Part shown: piece by piece, positions 34,572 through 42,571 of the stretch
Numbering within the stretch: position 1 is the stretch's first letter
Layout of the letters: each line of letters starts with the position of its first letter
Assembly: GCA_910578395.1 (NCBI GenBank)
Contig: CAJTPZ010000009.1
Span: 37,372-101,371 of the forward strand
DNA from: an uncultured Muribaculaceae bacterium
Lineage (GTDB): Bacteria; Bacteroidota; Bacteroidia; Bacteroidales; Muribaculaceae
Direction: 5' to 3'
Length of the DNA stretch: 64,000 bases
Notes under the pieces: model-generated
The model's database searches: none
Told to the model about the DNA's origin: nothing
What the model saw: the letters and a program-made list of their open reading frames with translations, nothing else
Made by a program: the position numbers and the translations under genes

Positions 34572-35552
34572 TCAGAATGCCGAAGGCTTAAGGCACAGTC
34601 CGGTCTTTTCCTGTAGTCCGAATAGAAGGTTCATATTGTGGACTGCTGTTCCCGAAGCACCTTTGAGCAGATTGTCGATCACCGATGTGATGAGGATCTT
34701 ATCGTCTATCTTATCGATATGAAGCACACATTTGTTGGTGTTGATCACATCTTTAAGATCAGGAGCCTTCGTTGTCACAAATGTGAAATTGTGATCGTCG
34801 TAGTAGTCCTCATAAAGCTTCACTGCTTCCTCTATCTTCAGCGGGCATTGCAGGTACACGGCTGCCATGATGCCGCGGCTGAAACAGCCCCTTACCGGCA
34901 GGAAGTTGATCTGTCTGTCAAAACTCGTCTGTAAAGTTTTTAGAGTCTGGTTTATTTCGGCAAGATGCTGGTGTTTGAACGGTTTGTAGATCGATACGTT
35001 GTCGTTGCGCCACGAGTAGTGGGTCGTTGATCCCGGTTTCACACCGGCTCCTGTGCTTCCGGTTATAGCTGTCACCTGCACGTCGCTGTTCAGAAGTAGG
35101 TTACGTGCCAAAGGCAGAAGTGCCAGCTGGATAGCTGTGGCGAAACATCCTGGATTGGCGACATATTTTGCTCCCCTTACGATGCGTTTCCGGTTCAGTT
35201 CCGGTAGGCCGTACACAAATTCATGTGTTCCGTCTTCGATGCGATAGTCGTTCGACAGGTCTACAATTCGTAAGTCTTTGGGAAGTGTATGGCCGTATTG
35301 TTCCATCCACTTGCGCGTCTGGCCGTGCGGGGTGCAGAAAAATATTACATCCACCTTGTCGAGTTGTGCCTCTGAAGTGAAATACATTCCGTCGGCATCG
35401 CCGATGAGTCCCTGGTGGACGTCTGAGATCGGGTTTCCTGCATTGGATGTTGAGTTGACCCATGTCAGCTCGACGTCAGGATGGTTTATGAGAAGTCTGA
35501 TGAGTTCACCGGCAGTATATCCGGCACCACCTATGATTCCGGCTTTGATCAT
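34572..35552 (-). CDS. argC: N-acyl-gamma-glutamyl-phosphate reductase
   Basis: Third step of arginine synthesis: NADPH-dependent reduction of N-acylglutamyl phosphate to the semialdehyde. The 326-residue product has the Rossmann start AGIIGGAGYTAGELIRLL, the conserved IVDLSNDYR and the catalytic Cys136 in ANPGCFATA, followed by the His-containing SWRNDNVSIYKPFKHQHLAEI. It overlaps argG by four bases (ATGA) and is the last gene of the operon. In Bacteroidetes the pathway is known to run through N-succinyl rather than N-acetyl intermediates, so the natural substrate may be the succinyl form; this is inference from the lineage. Confidence 0.97.
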   Translation of the reverse strand: MIKAGIIGGAGYTAGELIRLLINHPDVELTWVNSTSNAGNPISDVHQGLIGDADGMYFTSEAQLDKVDVIFFCTPHGQTRKWMEQYGHTLPKDLRIVDLSNDYRIEDGTHEFVYGLPELNRKRIVRGAKYVANPGCFATAIQLALLPLARNLLLNSDVQVTAITGSTGAGVKPGSTTHYSWRNDNVSIYKPFKHQHLAEINQTLKTLQTSFDRQINFLPVRGCFSRGIMAAVYLQCPLKIEEAVKLYEDYYDDHNFTFVTTKAPDLKDVINTNKCVLHIDKIDDKILITSVIDNLLKGASGTAVHNMNLLFGLQEKTGLCLKPSAF

Positions 35553-36772
35553 TTTGTCTCTCCTAAGTCGGTCAGACCGTTACGGCGCTGTACATCATGA
35601 TAGATCTTCTGCTGGTTGCCGAGGATGGTAGTGAATCCCTTTACATCATCGGCAGTCCATGCGCGACTGAGCTCGCCGTATTCTCCAAACGAAGTCTTCA
35701 TCAGATCAAACGGACTGTCTACGCCCACGATCACATAATGATATGGCTTGAGGTCAATAATGACGCGGCCGGTCACATTGCGCTGTGATTCCTGAAGATA
35801 TGCCTCGATGTCGCGCATTACAGGTTCAAGATACTGGGCTTCGTGGAGGAACATGCCATACCACGTGCCGAGCTGGTCTTTCCAGTATTGCTGCCATTTG
35901 GTTAGAGTGTGCTTTTCGAGCACTTTGTGGGCATTGATGATCAGCAGGGGAGCGGCAGCCTCAAAACCAACGCGTCCTTTGATGCCGATGATCGTGTCGC
36001 CTACATGCATGTCACGGCCGATAGCATAGGGGCCTGCAAGCTCCTCGATGTGTTGGATGGCGGCCACTTTGTCATCGAAACGCTCGCCGTTAACGGCTAC
36101 AATTTCGCCTTTCTCGAAGTCGATTGTTATCTGGGAGTTTTCTTTGGCGGTCATTTGTGTCGGATAGGCATCCTCCGGCAGTGTCTGATCGCTGTGGAGT
36201 GTTTCCTTGCCGCCTACGCTTGTTCCCCAGAGACCTTTGTTGATGGAGTATTCAAGCTTCTTGAAATCGGCTTCCACACCATGTTTCTTCAGATATTCGA
36301 TCTCATACTCGCGTGTGAGATTCATGTCGCGTGTAGGTGTGATGATTTCGATTTCCGGGGCCATGATCTGAAATGTCAGATCAAAACGTATCTGGTCGTT
36401 ACCGGCGCTTGTCGATCCGTGAGCTACCGCGTCGGCTCCTACTTTTTTTGCATAGTCGATTATTGCGAGTGCCTGAAAGATGCGCTCTGAGCTCACTGAT
36501 ATGGGATAGGTACCGTTGCGGAGCACATTGCCCATGATCATATACTTGATAGAGCGGTCATAGTACTCGTGGGTTATATCGAGAGTCGCATGTTCTTTTG
36601 CGCCGAGAGCAAGAGCACGCTCCTCGATTTTCTTTAGATCCTCGGGTGAGAATCCACCTGTGTTGGCTATCGCTGTGTACACTTCATAGCCGCAGTCCTC
36701 TGAGAGGTATTTTACTGCAAACGACGTGTCAAGTCCGCCGCTGAAGGCGAGCACTACTTTCCTTTTTTCCAT
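35549..36772 (-). CDS. argG: Argininosuccinate synthase
   Basis: Joins citrulline and aspartate using ATP. The 407-residue product has the N-type ATP pyrophosphatase loop SGGLDTS at residues 11-17, the conserved AHGSTSAGNDQIRFD, and the C-terminal HYVIVGVDSPFDLMKTSFGEYG. Length is typical. Its start overlaps the end of the preceding GNAT gene by 19 bases and its stop overlaps argC by four, so the three genes are translationally coupled. The argD and argB genes are not in this window. Confidence 0.97.
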   Translation of the reverse strand: MEKRKVVLAFSGGLDTSFAVKYLSEDCGYEVYTAIANTGGFSPEDLKKIEERALALGAKEHATLDITHEYYDRSIKYMIMGNVLRNGTYPISVSSERIFQALAIIDYAKKVGADAVAHGSTSAGNDQIRFDLTFQIMAPEIEIITPTRDMNLTREYEIEYLKKHGVEADFKKLEYSINKGLWGTSVGGKETLHSDQTLPEDAYPTQMTAKENSQITIDFEKGEIVAVNGERFDDKVAAIQHIEELAGPYAIGRDMHVGDTIIGIKGRVGFEAAAPLLIINAHKVLEKHTLTKWQQYWKDQLGTWYGMFLHEAQYLEPVMRDIEAYLQESQRNVTGRVIIDLKPYHYVIVGVDSPFDLMKTSFGEYGELSRAWTADDVKGFTTILGNQQKIYHDVQRRNGLTDLGETK

Positions 36773-37473
36773 GTGGCGAGGAGTTGTTCTAATTCTTCTA
36801 TAAGTTTTCCGTCTGGAGCTTCTGTATGTGCAGGAGCAACCGAAGGATTTTCATTGGTCTGCATAAATCTGTTTTCTGGATGATACTTCACTTCTGACGG
36901 GTCATACAGAAGACCAGTGCAAAGACACTTGTGGCCTCCGTTGCGTTGAAGTATATCGTAGTTCACACAACTTTCACAACCTTTCCAGAAAGCTGCGTCA
37001 TCGGTCAGTTCGTCAAATGTGACAGGACGGTAGCCAAGCTCGAAATTCATTTTCATTACAGCTGCACCGGTTGTGAGCGAGAATATCTTGGCTTCGGGAA
37101 ACATATCTCTCGATAGCTGGAATATTCGTCGTTTGATGCGGGTCGCCAACCCGATTCCCCTGAATTTGTTAGCGACTATGAGACCTGAGTTGGCGACAAA
37201 CTGCTTGTTGCTCCAGCTCTCGATATAGCTGAAACCCGCAAATTCACCCTCTTTGCTAAGGGCGATGACGGCTTTCCGCTCATGCATTTTCTGACTGACG
37301 TATTCCGGTGACCTTTTCGCGATTCCAGTCCCGCGTACTTTCGCCGCACGATTTATCGTGTCAAGAATTTCGTCAACGTATTTGATGTGCTCGTCTGAAG
37401 CAACAATAACCTCTACATCCTCTGCATGGAGCTTGTCCGCTGATGATGAAGTGCTGTCAACTACGTCGTTCAT
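36754..37473 (-). CDS. GNAT-family N-acyltransferase of the arginine operon, candidate N-acylglutamate synthase
   Basis: The 239-residue protein has a GNAT core: SGLIVANKFRGIGLATRIKRR with the acyl-CoA loop RGIGLA at 105-110, preceded by VIALSKEGEFAGFSYIESW. C-terminal to the core it carries four cysteines in a CxxC...CxC arrangement (166, 169, 183, 185), then a 40-residue tail ending ATWKKGK. No amino-acid-kinase domain like that of ArgA is present. As first gene of GNAT-argG-argC it is well placed to make the N-acylglutamate that starts the pathway; similar genes precede argG in Bacteroides, and a role in the first committed step has been proposed. The assignment here is by context. Confidence 0.75.
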   Translation of the reverse strand: MNDVVDSTSSSADKLHAEDVEVIVASDEHIKYVDEILDTINRAAKVRGTGIAKRSPEYVSQKMHERKAVIALSKEGEFAGFSYIESWSNKQFVANSGLIVANKFRGIGLATRIKRRIFQLSRDMFPEAKIFSLTTGAAVMKMNFELGYRPVTFDELTDDAAFWKGCESCVNYDILQRNGGHKCLCTGLLYDPSEVKYHPENRFMQTNENPSVAPAHTEAPDGKLIEELEQLLATWKKGK

Positions 37474-37593
37474 TTTTTATTACAAAAACCGTTTTATTTT
37501 TATTCGTTTAGTTTTATATAAAATATGGTGAAAGCACCGGTAGTGTATTTCAGAAGTTTGCGATTCTGAAGGGCATCCCGATGCAATCACCGA

Positions 37594-37601
37594 CAAAGAT
37601 A
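37594..37601 (-). promoter_or_regulatory. -7 box for the arginine operon
   Basis: Reads TATCTTTG on the minus strand, 121 bases before the GNAT start codon. The leader contains a small hairpin, TTCAGAA with TTCTGAA (about 37554-37575), which could be a control element; no known ARG box was recognised. Confidence 0.5.
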
Positions 37602-37667
37602 AGAATAAAAATCCTATTTGGATTATAAAATTATCAATCTATTGCTCCTTTTATGTGAATACTTTAA

Positions 37668-37826
37668 TTAATTGTGTTTTTTGAATTCTGTGTTACGGGG
37701 ATTGTTGTTGAGTATGGCTGTGCGCTCGGCTTCAAGCCCTTTGTCGGCTTTTGCATCCTTGACTGTATTGACTGCCATGCCGGGATATTCCTGTCTTCCG
37801 GCATCAATGCGTTCTTTCTTATTCAT
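37668..37826 (-). CDS. Small uncharacterised protein of 52 residues
   Basis: A short frame starting MNKKERIDAGRQEYPGMAVN and ending TEFKKHN. It is highly charged (Lys, Arg, Glu, Asp about a third), with no membrane segment or signal peptide, and contains a predicted helix KDAKADKGLEAERTAIL. It is the only sensible coding frame between the arginine operon and the lipoprotein gene 112 bases to the right, which ends in its own terminator at 37874-37917. The composition looks like a real protein and not a random frame, but there is no recognised family. Function unknown. Confidence 0.55.
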   Translation of the reverse strand: MNKKERIDAGRQEYPGMAVNTVKDAKADKGLEAERTAILNNNPRNTEFKKHN

Positions 37827-37873
37827 ATTATATTCAATGGATAGTATTAGACATTTCTGAAATTAAAACAACT

Positions 37874-37917
37874 GTCCCCGGGATTATGTTGCTTTATGCA
37901 CCATTTTTCCCGGGGAC
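37874..37917 (-). terminator. Terminator of the yraN-to-lipoprotein operon
   Basis: Perfect 10-bp stem GTCCCCGGGA (37874-37883) with TCCCGGGGAC (37908-37917). Minus-strand transcription continues into AGTTGTTTTAATT. Confidence 0.75.
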
Positions 37918-37938
37918 GCTGTCTATGAAAAATAAAGA

Positions 37939-38814
37939 CTAATCAATCTGTACTACAAGATAGTTGCTCTTGTCCCAGAATCTCGCTGTGTTTGTGATTC
38001 TGAGGATCTTTTGACCGTCGACATCTTCGATGGTATATGAGTCGGTGGGTTGGTCAGTCACTACTTTGGCCTTGGTGCTGTGAAGCTCAATTGTTGTCAG
38101 AGTGCGTTTGTCGGCACGGTGGAAGTACGATGCGTCGAAATCCGACGGAAGCACTTTGGTCTTTTTCAGGAATCCGGTTTTGATTATATCGTATTGTTTC
38201 AGTTCCTTTTTGCTGCCGATGGCATAATAACACATATTTAGCTCGTCGGCGAGTTTCACATTCTCCTCTTCTGCCTGATCCTTGGCCTCTGTAACAGCGT
38301 TTACGGTAGTGCTCAGTGAATCGACTTTTTCACTAAGGTCGGCTATTTGTATGTTGGCCTTTGAAAGATTTTCTCGCAGAGTACCGATTGTATTCTCCTG
38401 ATCGGCGATCTGAGATTTCAGTGATTCAATTGTTTTTCCGAGAGTGGTGTTGTTTGAGTTTGTCGCTTTGAGCTTTTTCTCAAGTTCATCAAGGCGTTCG
38501 CGTCGCTGTTGCAGAGTTGCCTGTATGGCAGCCATGTCATTGCGTATCTGCTGACGTTTTGATTGGGATTCACCTTGAAGTGACGACGGATCACCGAGGA
38601 TCTTTTCCAGTCCCTTTATCGATGCCATGTCCGAAGATATGTCATTGATAAGCATAAGTAGAGAGTCCTGGTTGGCAAGTGCTGTCTCCAGTGAGTCACG
38701 CAACGGATTTTCTGTATCGGTCTTTACGGTTTCGCCCGATTTGGTGCCGCAACTCCACATGCATCCTGTAAGAGCTATTGCCAAGGCGGCAAAACTGATT
38801 TTTTTAAGTTTCAT
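37939..38814 (-). CDS. Coiled-coil lipoprotein of unknown function
   Basis: The 291-residue product starts MKLKKISFAALAIALTGCMW; the lipidated residue is Cys18 or Cys22 (ALTGC or MWSCG). Residues about 40-190 are a long coiled coil rich in Gln, Lys, Glu and Leu (DELEKKLKATNSNNTTLG, ADLSEKVDSLSTTVNAV). The C-terminal 100 residues form a separate beta-rich region (YYAIGSKKELKQYDIIKTGF, KTLTTIELHSTK-like, ILRITNTARFWDKSNYLVVQ). A longer upstream start would add 42 residues without a signal peptide and is rejected. Proteins with this layout are common in Bacteroidales, with no established role. It is the last gene of the operon. Confidence 0.85.
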   Translation of the reverse strand: MKLKKISFAALAIALTGCMWSCGTKSGETVKTDTENPLRDSLETALANQDSLLMLINDISSDMASIKGLEKILGDPSSLQGESQSKRQQIRNDMAAIQATLQQRRERLDELEKKLKATNSNNTTLGKTIESLKSQIADQENTIGTLRENLSKANIQIADLSEKVDSLSTTVNAVTEAKDQAEEENVKLADELNMCYYAIGSKKELKQYDIIKTGFLKKTKVLPSDFDASYFHRADKRTLTTIELHSTKAKVVTDQPTDSYTIEDVDGQKILRITNTARFWDKSNYLVVQID

Positions 38815-38851
38815 AAATAAATAGTTTTTCTTTGAATTTTGAAAATTCCAG

Positions 38852-39601
38852 TCACATTTGGGGTTGCTCCGCTTCGTCGGTATTGCGATATTTGTTTGTA
38901 TGTACGCGTTTCTCCTTTTTTGATGTGGAATTGGAGCCACCTGTGACTATAACAATTTCTCCTCGAGCCTGGTTCTTTTCAAAGTATTTTGTCAGTTCAT
39001 CAAGACTGCCTCTTACTGTGGTGTCGTGAAGTTTCGATATTTCCCGGCTCACCGAGGCTGGTCTGTCGGGGCCGCATGTGTCTCTAAGTTCTGCAAGTGT
39101 TTTTACCAGGCGGAGCGGTGATTCATATATTATAAATGTCATCGGGAGTTCTGCCAGTTCTGCCAGCCGGGTGTTTCTCCCCTTCTTTACGGGCAGGAAG
39201 CCTTCAAACAAAAATCGGTCGCACGGGAGTCCCGAATTGACAAGCGCCGGAACAAATGCGGTCGGACCGGGTATTGTTTCAATTTCAATACCGGCGGCGG
39301 CACATTCCCTTACAAGCATGAAACCGGGATCGGATATTGCCGGAGTGCCTGCGTCGGAGACCAAAGCGATCGTCTCGCCACCCTTAAGCCTTTCGGTCAC
39401 ATGACCGACTGTCGAGTGTTCGTTGAACTTGTGGTGGCTCGACATAGGGGTTGTGATGCCAAAATGCTTCATAAGAGTTCCGCTTGTACGGGTGTCTTCG
39501 GCAAGTATCAGATCACAGTCCTTGAGCACCTCTATCGAGCGTGGTGCCATGTCGGCGAGATTTCCCACTGGAGTGGGCACGACATAAAGCTTTCCGGCCA
39601 T
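38852..39601 (-). CDS. rsmI: 16S rRNA 2'-O-methyltransferase RsmI
   Basis: Methylates the 2'-OH of C1402 in 16S rRNA. The 249-residue product has the tetrapyrrole-methylase fold signs LYVVPTPVGNLADM, LILAEDTRTSGTLMKHFGI, VALVSDAGTPAISDPG and the family segment TIPGPTAFVPALVNSGLP. The family's C-terminal half is present (FIIYESPLRLVKTLAELRD) plus an unrelated charged tail of about 25 residues (KKEKRVHTNKYRNTDEAEQ) not needed for the fold. It sits 19 bases after the unknown 255-residue gene. Confidence 0.96.
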   Translation of the reverse strand: MAGKLYVVPTPVGNLADMAPRSIEVLKDCDLILAEDTRTSGTLMKHFGITTPMSSHHKFNEHSTVGHVTERLKGGETIALVSDAGTPAISDPGFMLVRECAAAGIEIETIPGPTAFVPALVNSGLPCDRFLFEGFLPVKKGRNTRLAELAELPMTFIIYESPLRLVKTLAELRDTCGPDRPASVSREISKLHDTTVRGSLDELTKYFEKNQARGEIVIVTGGSNSTSKKEKRVHTNKYRNTDEAEQPQM

Positions 39602-39620
39602 CCTTTTTCGTTTGCTTGGT

Positions 39621-40388
39621 TTAATTGTAATACGGACCGATTATCTCCAGAAAGTATGCGACCTCTTCACTGTCGGTATCCATACCTTGCTCTTCAGTCA
39701 GATAACGTTTGGCATCTTCTATATTATGCATTGTGGCGATTACTGCCATGATTGCCTTCATAGCAGTGTCACTTCCACCGAATAGTTCGCGACGGAATCT
39801 GAATCGGTCGTTTAATGTCAGAAGTTTGAGCATTTTTGCTCCGGCTTCTTCACTCGACTTTATTTCAGGTAGTTGTTTCAATCGGGCGTTTTCAGTCTCT
39901 GCTGATTCGGTATCTGCTTCCGCTTCTTCCGCTTCCGCTTCGTTTATGCATGTCTGTGCATCGGGTAATTTTTCCTCTTCCGCATAGGTTTTGTCCTGAA
40001 TGCATTTTTCAGCTTCAGGCAGTGGCATTTCTGCCTTGATTTCTATCACCGATGGCTGTTCTGCCGGTTGCGGATGTATCGGCATCGGGGATGCTGATTC
40101 TGCAGCTACTTCCTCAGCTTTGGCAACCGGAGGCAAGGTTATGGTCTCTGTTGCAGCGGTGGTCGTGATAGCAGTCTCAGGCTTTGACGTAGAGTCTTTT
40201 TCAGCCGGAATGTTTACCATGACTGGGGTTTCATTGCTGTTAAGCATTTCTGCCAGTATCCTTCCCTTGTCGGAAAGGAGGTTGCGTATATGTGGGGCTA
40301 CCGACTCTTGGCTGCGGTCGCGCAGAAGCAGCAGCAATCCTTCGATCTCGTATGTCAGAGATATAAGTTTGTCAATGTCAGTCTTCAT
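39621..40388 (-). CDS. Uncharacterised protein with helical ends and a low-complexity centre
   Basis: The 255-residue protein has three parts: a helical N-terminus (residues 1-50, LISLTYEIEGLLLLLRDRS), a central 120-residue stretch rich in Glu, Ala, Pro and Thr that is probably unstructured, and a conserved-looking C-terminal domain (about 178-255) with LLTLNDRFRFRRELFGGSD and YLTEEQGMDTDSEEVAYFL. Similar proteins are found in Bacteroidales genomes as conserved hypotheticals. No signal peptide or membrane helix is seen. The three-base gap to dacB and tight packing with rsmI imply co-expression. Function unknown. Confidence 0.85.
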   Translation of the reverse strand: MKTDIDKLISLTYEIEGLLLLLRDRSQESVAPHIRNLLSDKGRILAEMLNSNETPVMVNIPAEKDSTSKPETAITTTAATETITLPPVAKAEEVAAESASPMPIHPQPAEQPSVIEIKAEMPLPEAEKCIQDKTYAEEEKLPDAQTCINEAEAEEAEADTESAETENARLKQLPEIKSSEEAGAKMLKLLTLNDRFRFRRELFGGSDTAMKAIMAVIATMHNIEDAKRYLTEEQGMDTDSEEVAYFLEIIGPYYN

Positions 40389-40390
40389 GT

Positions 40391-41638
40391 TCAGGGTAGT
40401 ATGTTAAGTAAATATCGTTCGATCGATTTTTTGAGTTGGGTGCGGCTGCAAAAGAAGTGGTTTACCATCACGACAACTGAGTGTGTCGGTTGGCCGTTTA
40501 ATCCAAGCAGATAGCCTGCATAGCAGTGTACTCCGCCCATACTGCCGCTCTTTATTGCTAAACGTCCCGCAAGACGCGTTTTGGTGAGGAATGTCTTTAC
40601 TGTCCCTTCTTTGCCGGCTTTAGGGAAAACATCTGAGTATGTTTTGCTGTAGGGACTTTTTGCCATATAGTTTAGAATGCCGGCGATCTGCCTGGGAGAA
40701 ATCGAATTTCCACGGGCCAGTCCGCTGCCGTCGAGGATGCGTGTGCGTTCAAGGTTTACGCCGAGCGACTTCCACAATGACTTTTCTCTTGCGATAGCTG
40801 TGTCGGCAGGTGCATTGGGGGCAGTGGCCCGAAGACAGCCTTCGGCAAGCAGATTGACACTTTTTCCCATCATTACCTTCATTATTTTTTCGAGACTTTC
40901 CGACTTGTGGCTGTATACAAGCATTGTATCGGAGGGTGTCGCAACAGTTGGTTCTGCTGTTGTGTCGGTTTCTGCAAACGGACTTTCGTCTAAGATATCA
41001 GTATATATAGCACCTTCGACGCCGATGCCTTTGTTCGCACAAGCTCCTACCATTTCTTCCACGAAAAATTCTCCGGGACTTGCTATTATATAGTCGCTTT
41101 CAAAATAATTGTCCATCCAGTTCACCGGAAACAGCCCGGTTCCGTAGCTTTCGGTTATATCCTCTACTTCCCATCCTGGAACGACTCCGCCTCCTTCAGG
41201 AAGCACATCGCATGATATTCTCACCTCTCCGGCCAGTCGGTTGATGCCGAGTGTAGAAAGTTTGTCTGCAACAAGGCTCGGTAGTGATGCCGATTCTTCG
41301 AAATCACGTCCGCCCATCGATGGATCTCCGGCACCGACGATAACCATGTCAGCTTCTCCGTTTTCAGGAGATGGGCCTATAAGAAAGAAATCGGTTGTAT
41401 ACCGGAAGTCTTTGCCGAGTGTGATCAGTGAAGTGGCTGCTGTGACACATTTGAGTATGCTTGCCGGAGTAAGAGCCAGATTACTGTTGTGGCTTGCAAG
41501 AACTTTTCCGCTGTTGATCTCTTCTATGTATATTCCTACACTTGAAGCATCGCGGCCTGGAAATGTGATAGGTACAGCTCCTGTGATCCGCAGTGCCACA
41601 ATTGCCATAAGGCAGAGAAGTGATGTTATTCTTTTCAT
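40391..41638 (-). CDS. dacB: D-alanyl-D-alanine carboxypeptidase/endopeptidase, PBP4 type
   Basis: Trims or cleaves peptidoglycan peptides in the periplasm. The 415-residue protein has a signal peptide (MKRITSLLCLMAIVALRITGA), the active-site serine Ser60 with Lys63 in TPASILKC, the second motif SVN in GKSVNLLAEG, and KSG in LAIKSGSMGG. ILDGSGLARGNSISPRQ is another PBP4 landmark. The family's extra domains are present in shortened form (PBP4 of E. coli is about 477 residues). It is part of the compact minus-strand operon, six bases after rnz. Confidence 0.94.
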   Translation of the reverse strand: MKRITSLLCLMAIVALRITGAVPITFPGRDASSVGIYIEEINSGKVLASHNSNLALTPASILKCVTAATSLITLGKDFRYTTDFFLIGPSPENGEADMVIVGAGDPSMGGRDFEESASLPSLVADKLSTLGINRLAGEVRISCDVLPEGGGVVPGWEVEDITESYGTGLFPVNWMDNYFESDYIIASPGEFFVEEMVGACANKGIGVEGAIYTDILDESPFAETDTTAEPTVATPSDTMLVYSHKSESLEKIMKVMMGKSVNLLAEGCLRATAPNAPADTAIAREKSLWKSLGVNLERTRILDGSGLARGNSISPRQIAGILNYMAKSPYSKTYSDVFPKAGKEGTVKTFLTKTRLAGRLAIKSGSMGGVHCYAGYLLGLNGQPTHSVVVMVNHFFCSRTQLKKSIERYLLNILP

Positions 41639-41644
41639 TATACC

Positions 41645-42571
41645 TTACAGGTCGATTGTCAGTCCCTCGTCGGCAGCAATGATTACCATGCTTTCGTGTC
41701 CGAGTTTTTTTGCCTCTGCTTCTGCCAGATGCTGTTTAGTATCAGGATAAGACTTGGAGTAGTGTCCGATTACGAGCCGTCTGGCACCTGCTTTGGCTGC
41801 CACAATCGCCGCTTCTGCGGCTGTTGAGTGGAATCTGGCTTTCGCTTTGCATTTGTCAGCATCGATATATGTGGCTTCGTGATATATAGTATCCACATCT
41901 TTCAGTCGCTCATGCAGCTGGGGCATATATATAGTGTCAGAGCAGTAAGCGTAACTGGCCGATGGTTCGGCCGGGATAGTCAGCATCTCGTTTTTATATA
42001 TCTTGCCGTCAGGAGTTGTGTAATCGGCGCCTTCTTTGATTTCCTTAAGTTTGGCTATAGGTATTTGTAGCCATTTCACCATGTCACCGCGCAGATGTCT
42101 CAGTTTTTCCGCCTCTTTGAAAATAAAGCCGGTGCAGGCCACACGGTGTTGGAGCGGCATTGCTTCTACTGTGAGTGCTTTTTCTTTTAGTACGGTGCCA
42201 CCTTCCGGAGGTATTGCATTGACAACGAGTTCATATGGGCGTTCACGACAGAACATGTCCATTGTTTCTGTAAGCCATTTCACCCCCTGTTCGGGGATAT
42301 GGACTGTCACTCTTCCGCCCTTTCCGTGTAGCGCCAGTGTCGACAATAGTCCGGGCAAGCCGAAAAAATGGTCCCCATGAAGATGTGAAATGAATATGTG
42401 CTCCAGACGCGAGAACTTGAGCTTCATCTTCCTCATACTCAGTTGTGCGCCTTCGCCACAGTCCACCATGTAGAGCTTTCCTCTGAACTCTATCACCTGG
42501 CAGGAAGGAAGATGGCGCAGTGAAGGAGTCGCGGAGCCTACACCTAAGTAATGAACTTTGAAATCACTCAT
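41645..42571 (-). CDS. rnz: Ribonuclease Z
   Basis: Endonuclease maturing the 3' end of tRNA precursors. The 308-residue metallo-beta-lactamase-fold protein has the metal-binding motif SHLHGDH (His63, His65, Asp67, His68), the exosite-like region KEIKEGADYTTPDG, the SYAYCSDT strand and HEATYID, and HSTAAEAAIVAAKAGARRLVIGHYS. Starting at MSDFKVHYLGVGSATP gives the family's normal N-terminus and a four-base ATGA overlap with mgtE; an upstream ATG would add eight residues. Catalytic residues appear complete. Confidence 0.95.
   Translation of the reverse strand: MSDFKVHYLGVGSATPSLRHLPSCQVIEFRGKLYMVDCGEGAQLSMRKMKLKFSRLEHIFISHLHGDHFFGLPGLLSTLALHGKGGRVTVHIPEQGVKWLTETMDMFCRERPYELVVNAIPPEGGTVLKEKALTVEAMPLQHRVACTGFIFKEAEKLRHLRGDMVKWLQIPIAKLKEIKEGADYTTPDGKIYKNEMLTIPAEPSASYAYCSDTIYMPQLHERLKDVDTIYHEATYIDADKCKAKARFHSTAAEAAIVAAKAGARRLVIGHYSKSYPDTKQHLAEAEAKKLGHESMVIIAADEGLTIDL

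Noticed and set aside
37474..37593. ARG-box-like operator before the arginine operon
   Set aside because: The leader is A/T-rich with stretches that resemble half of an ARG box, but no convincing palindromic pair was found.
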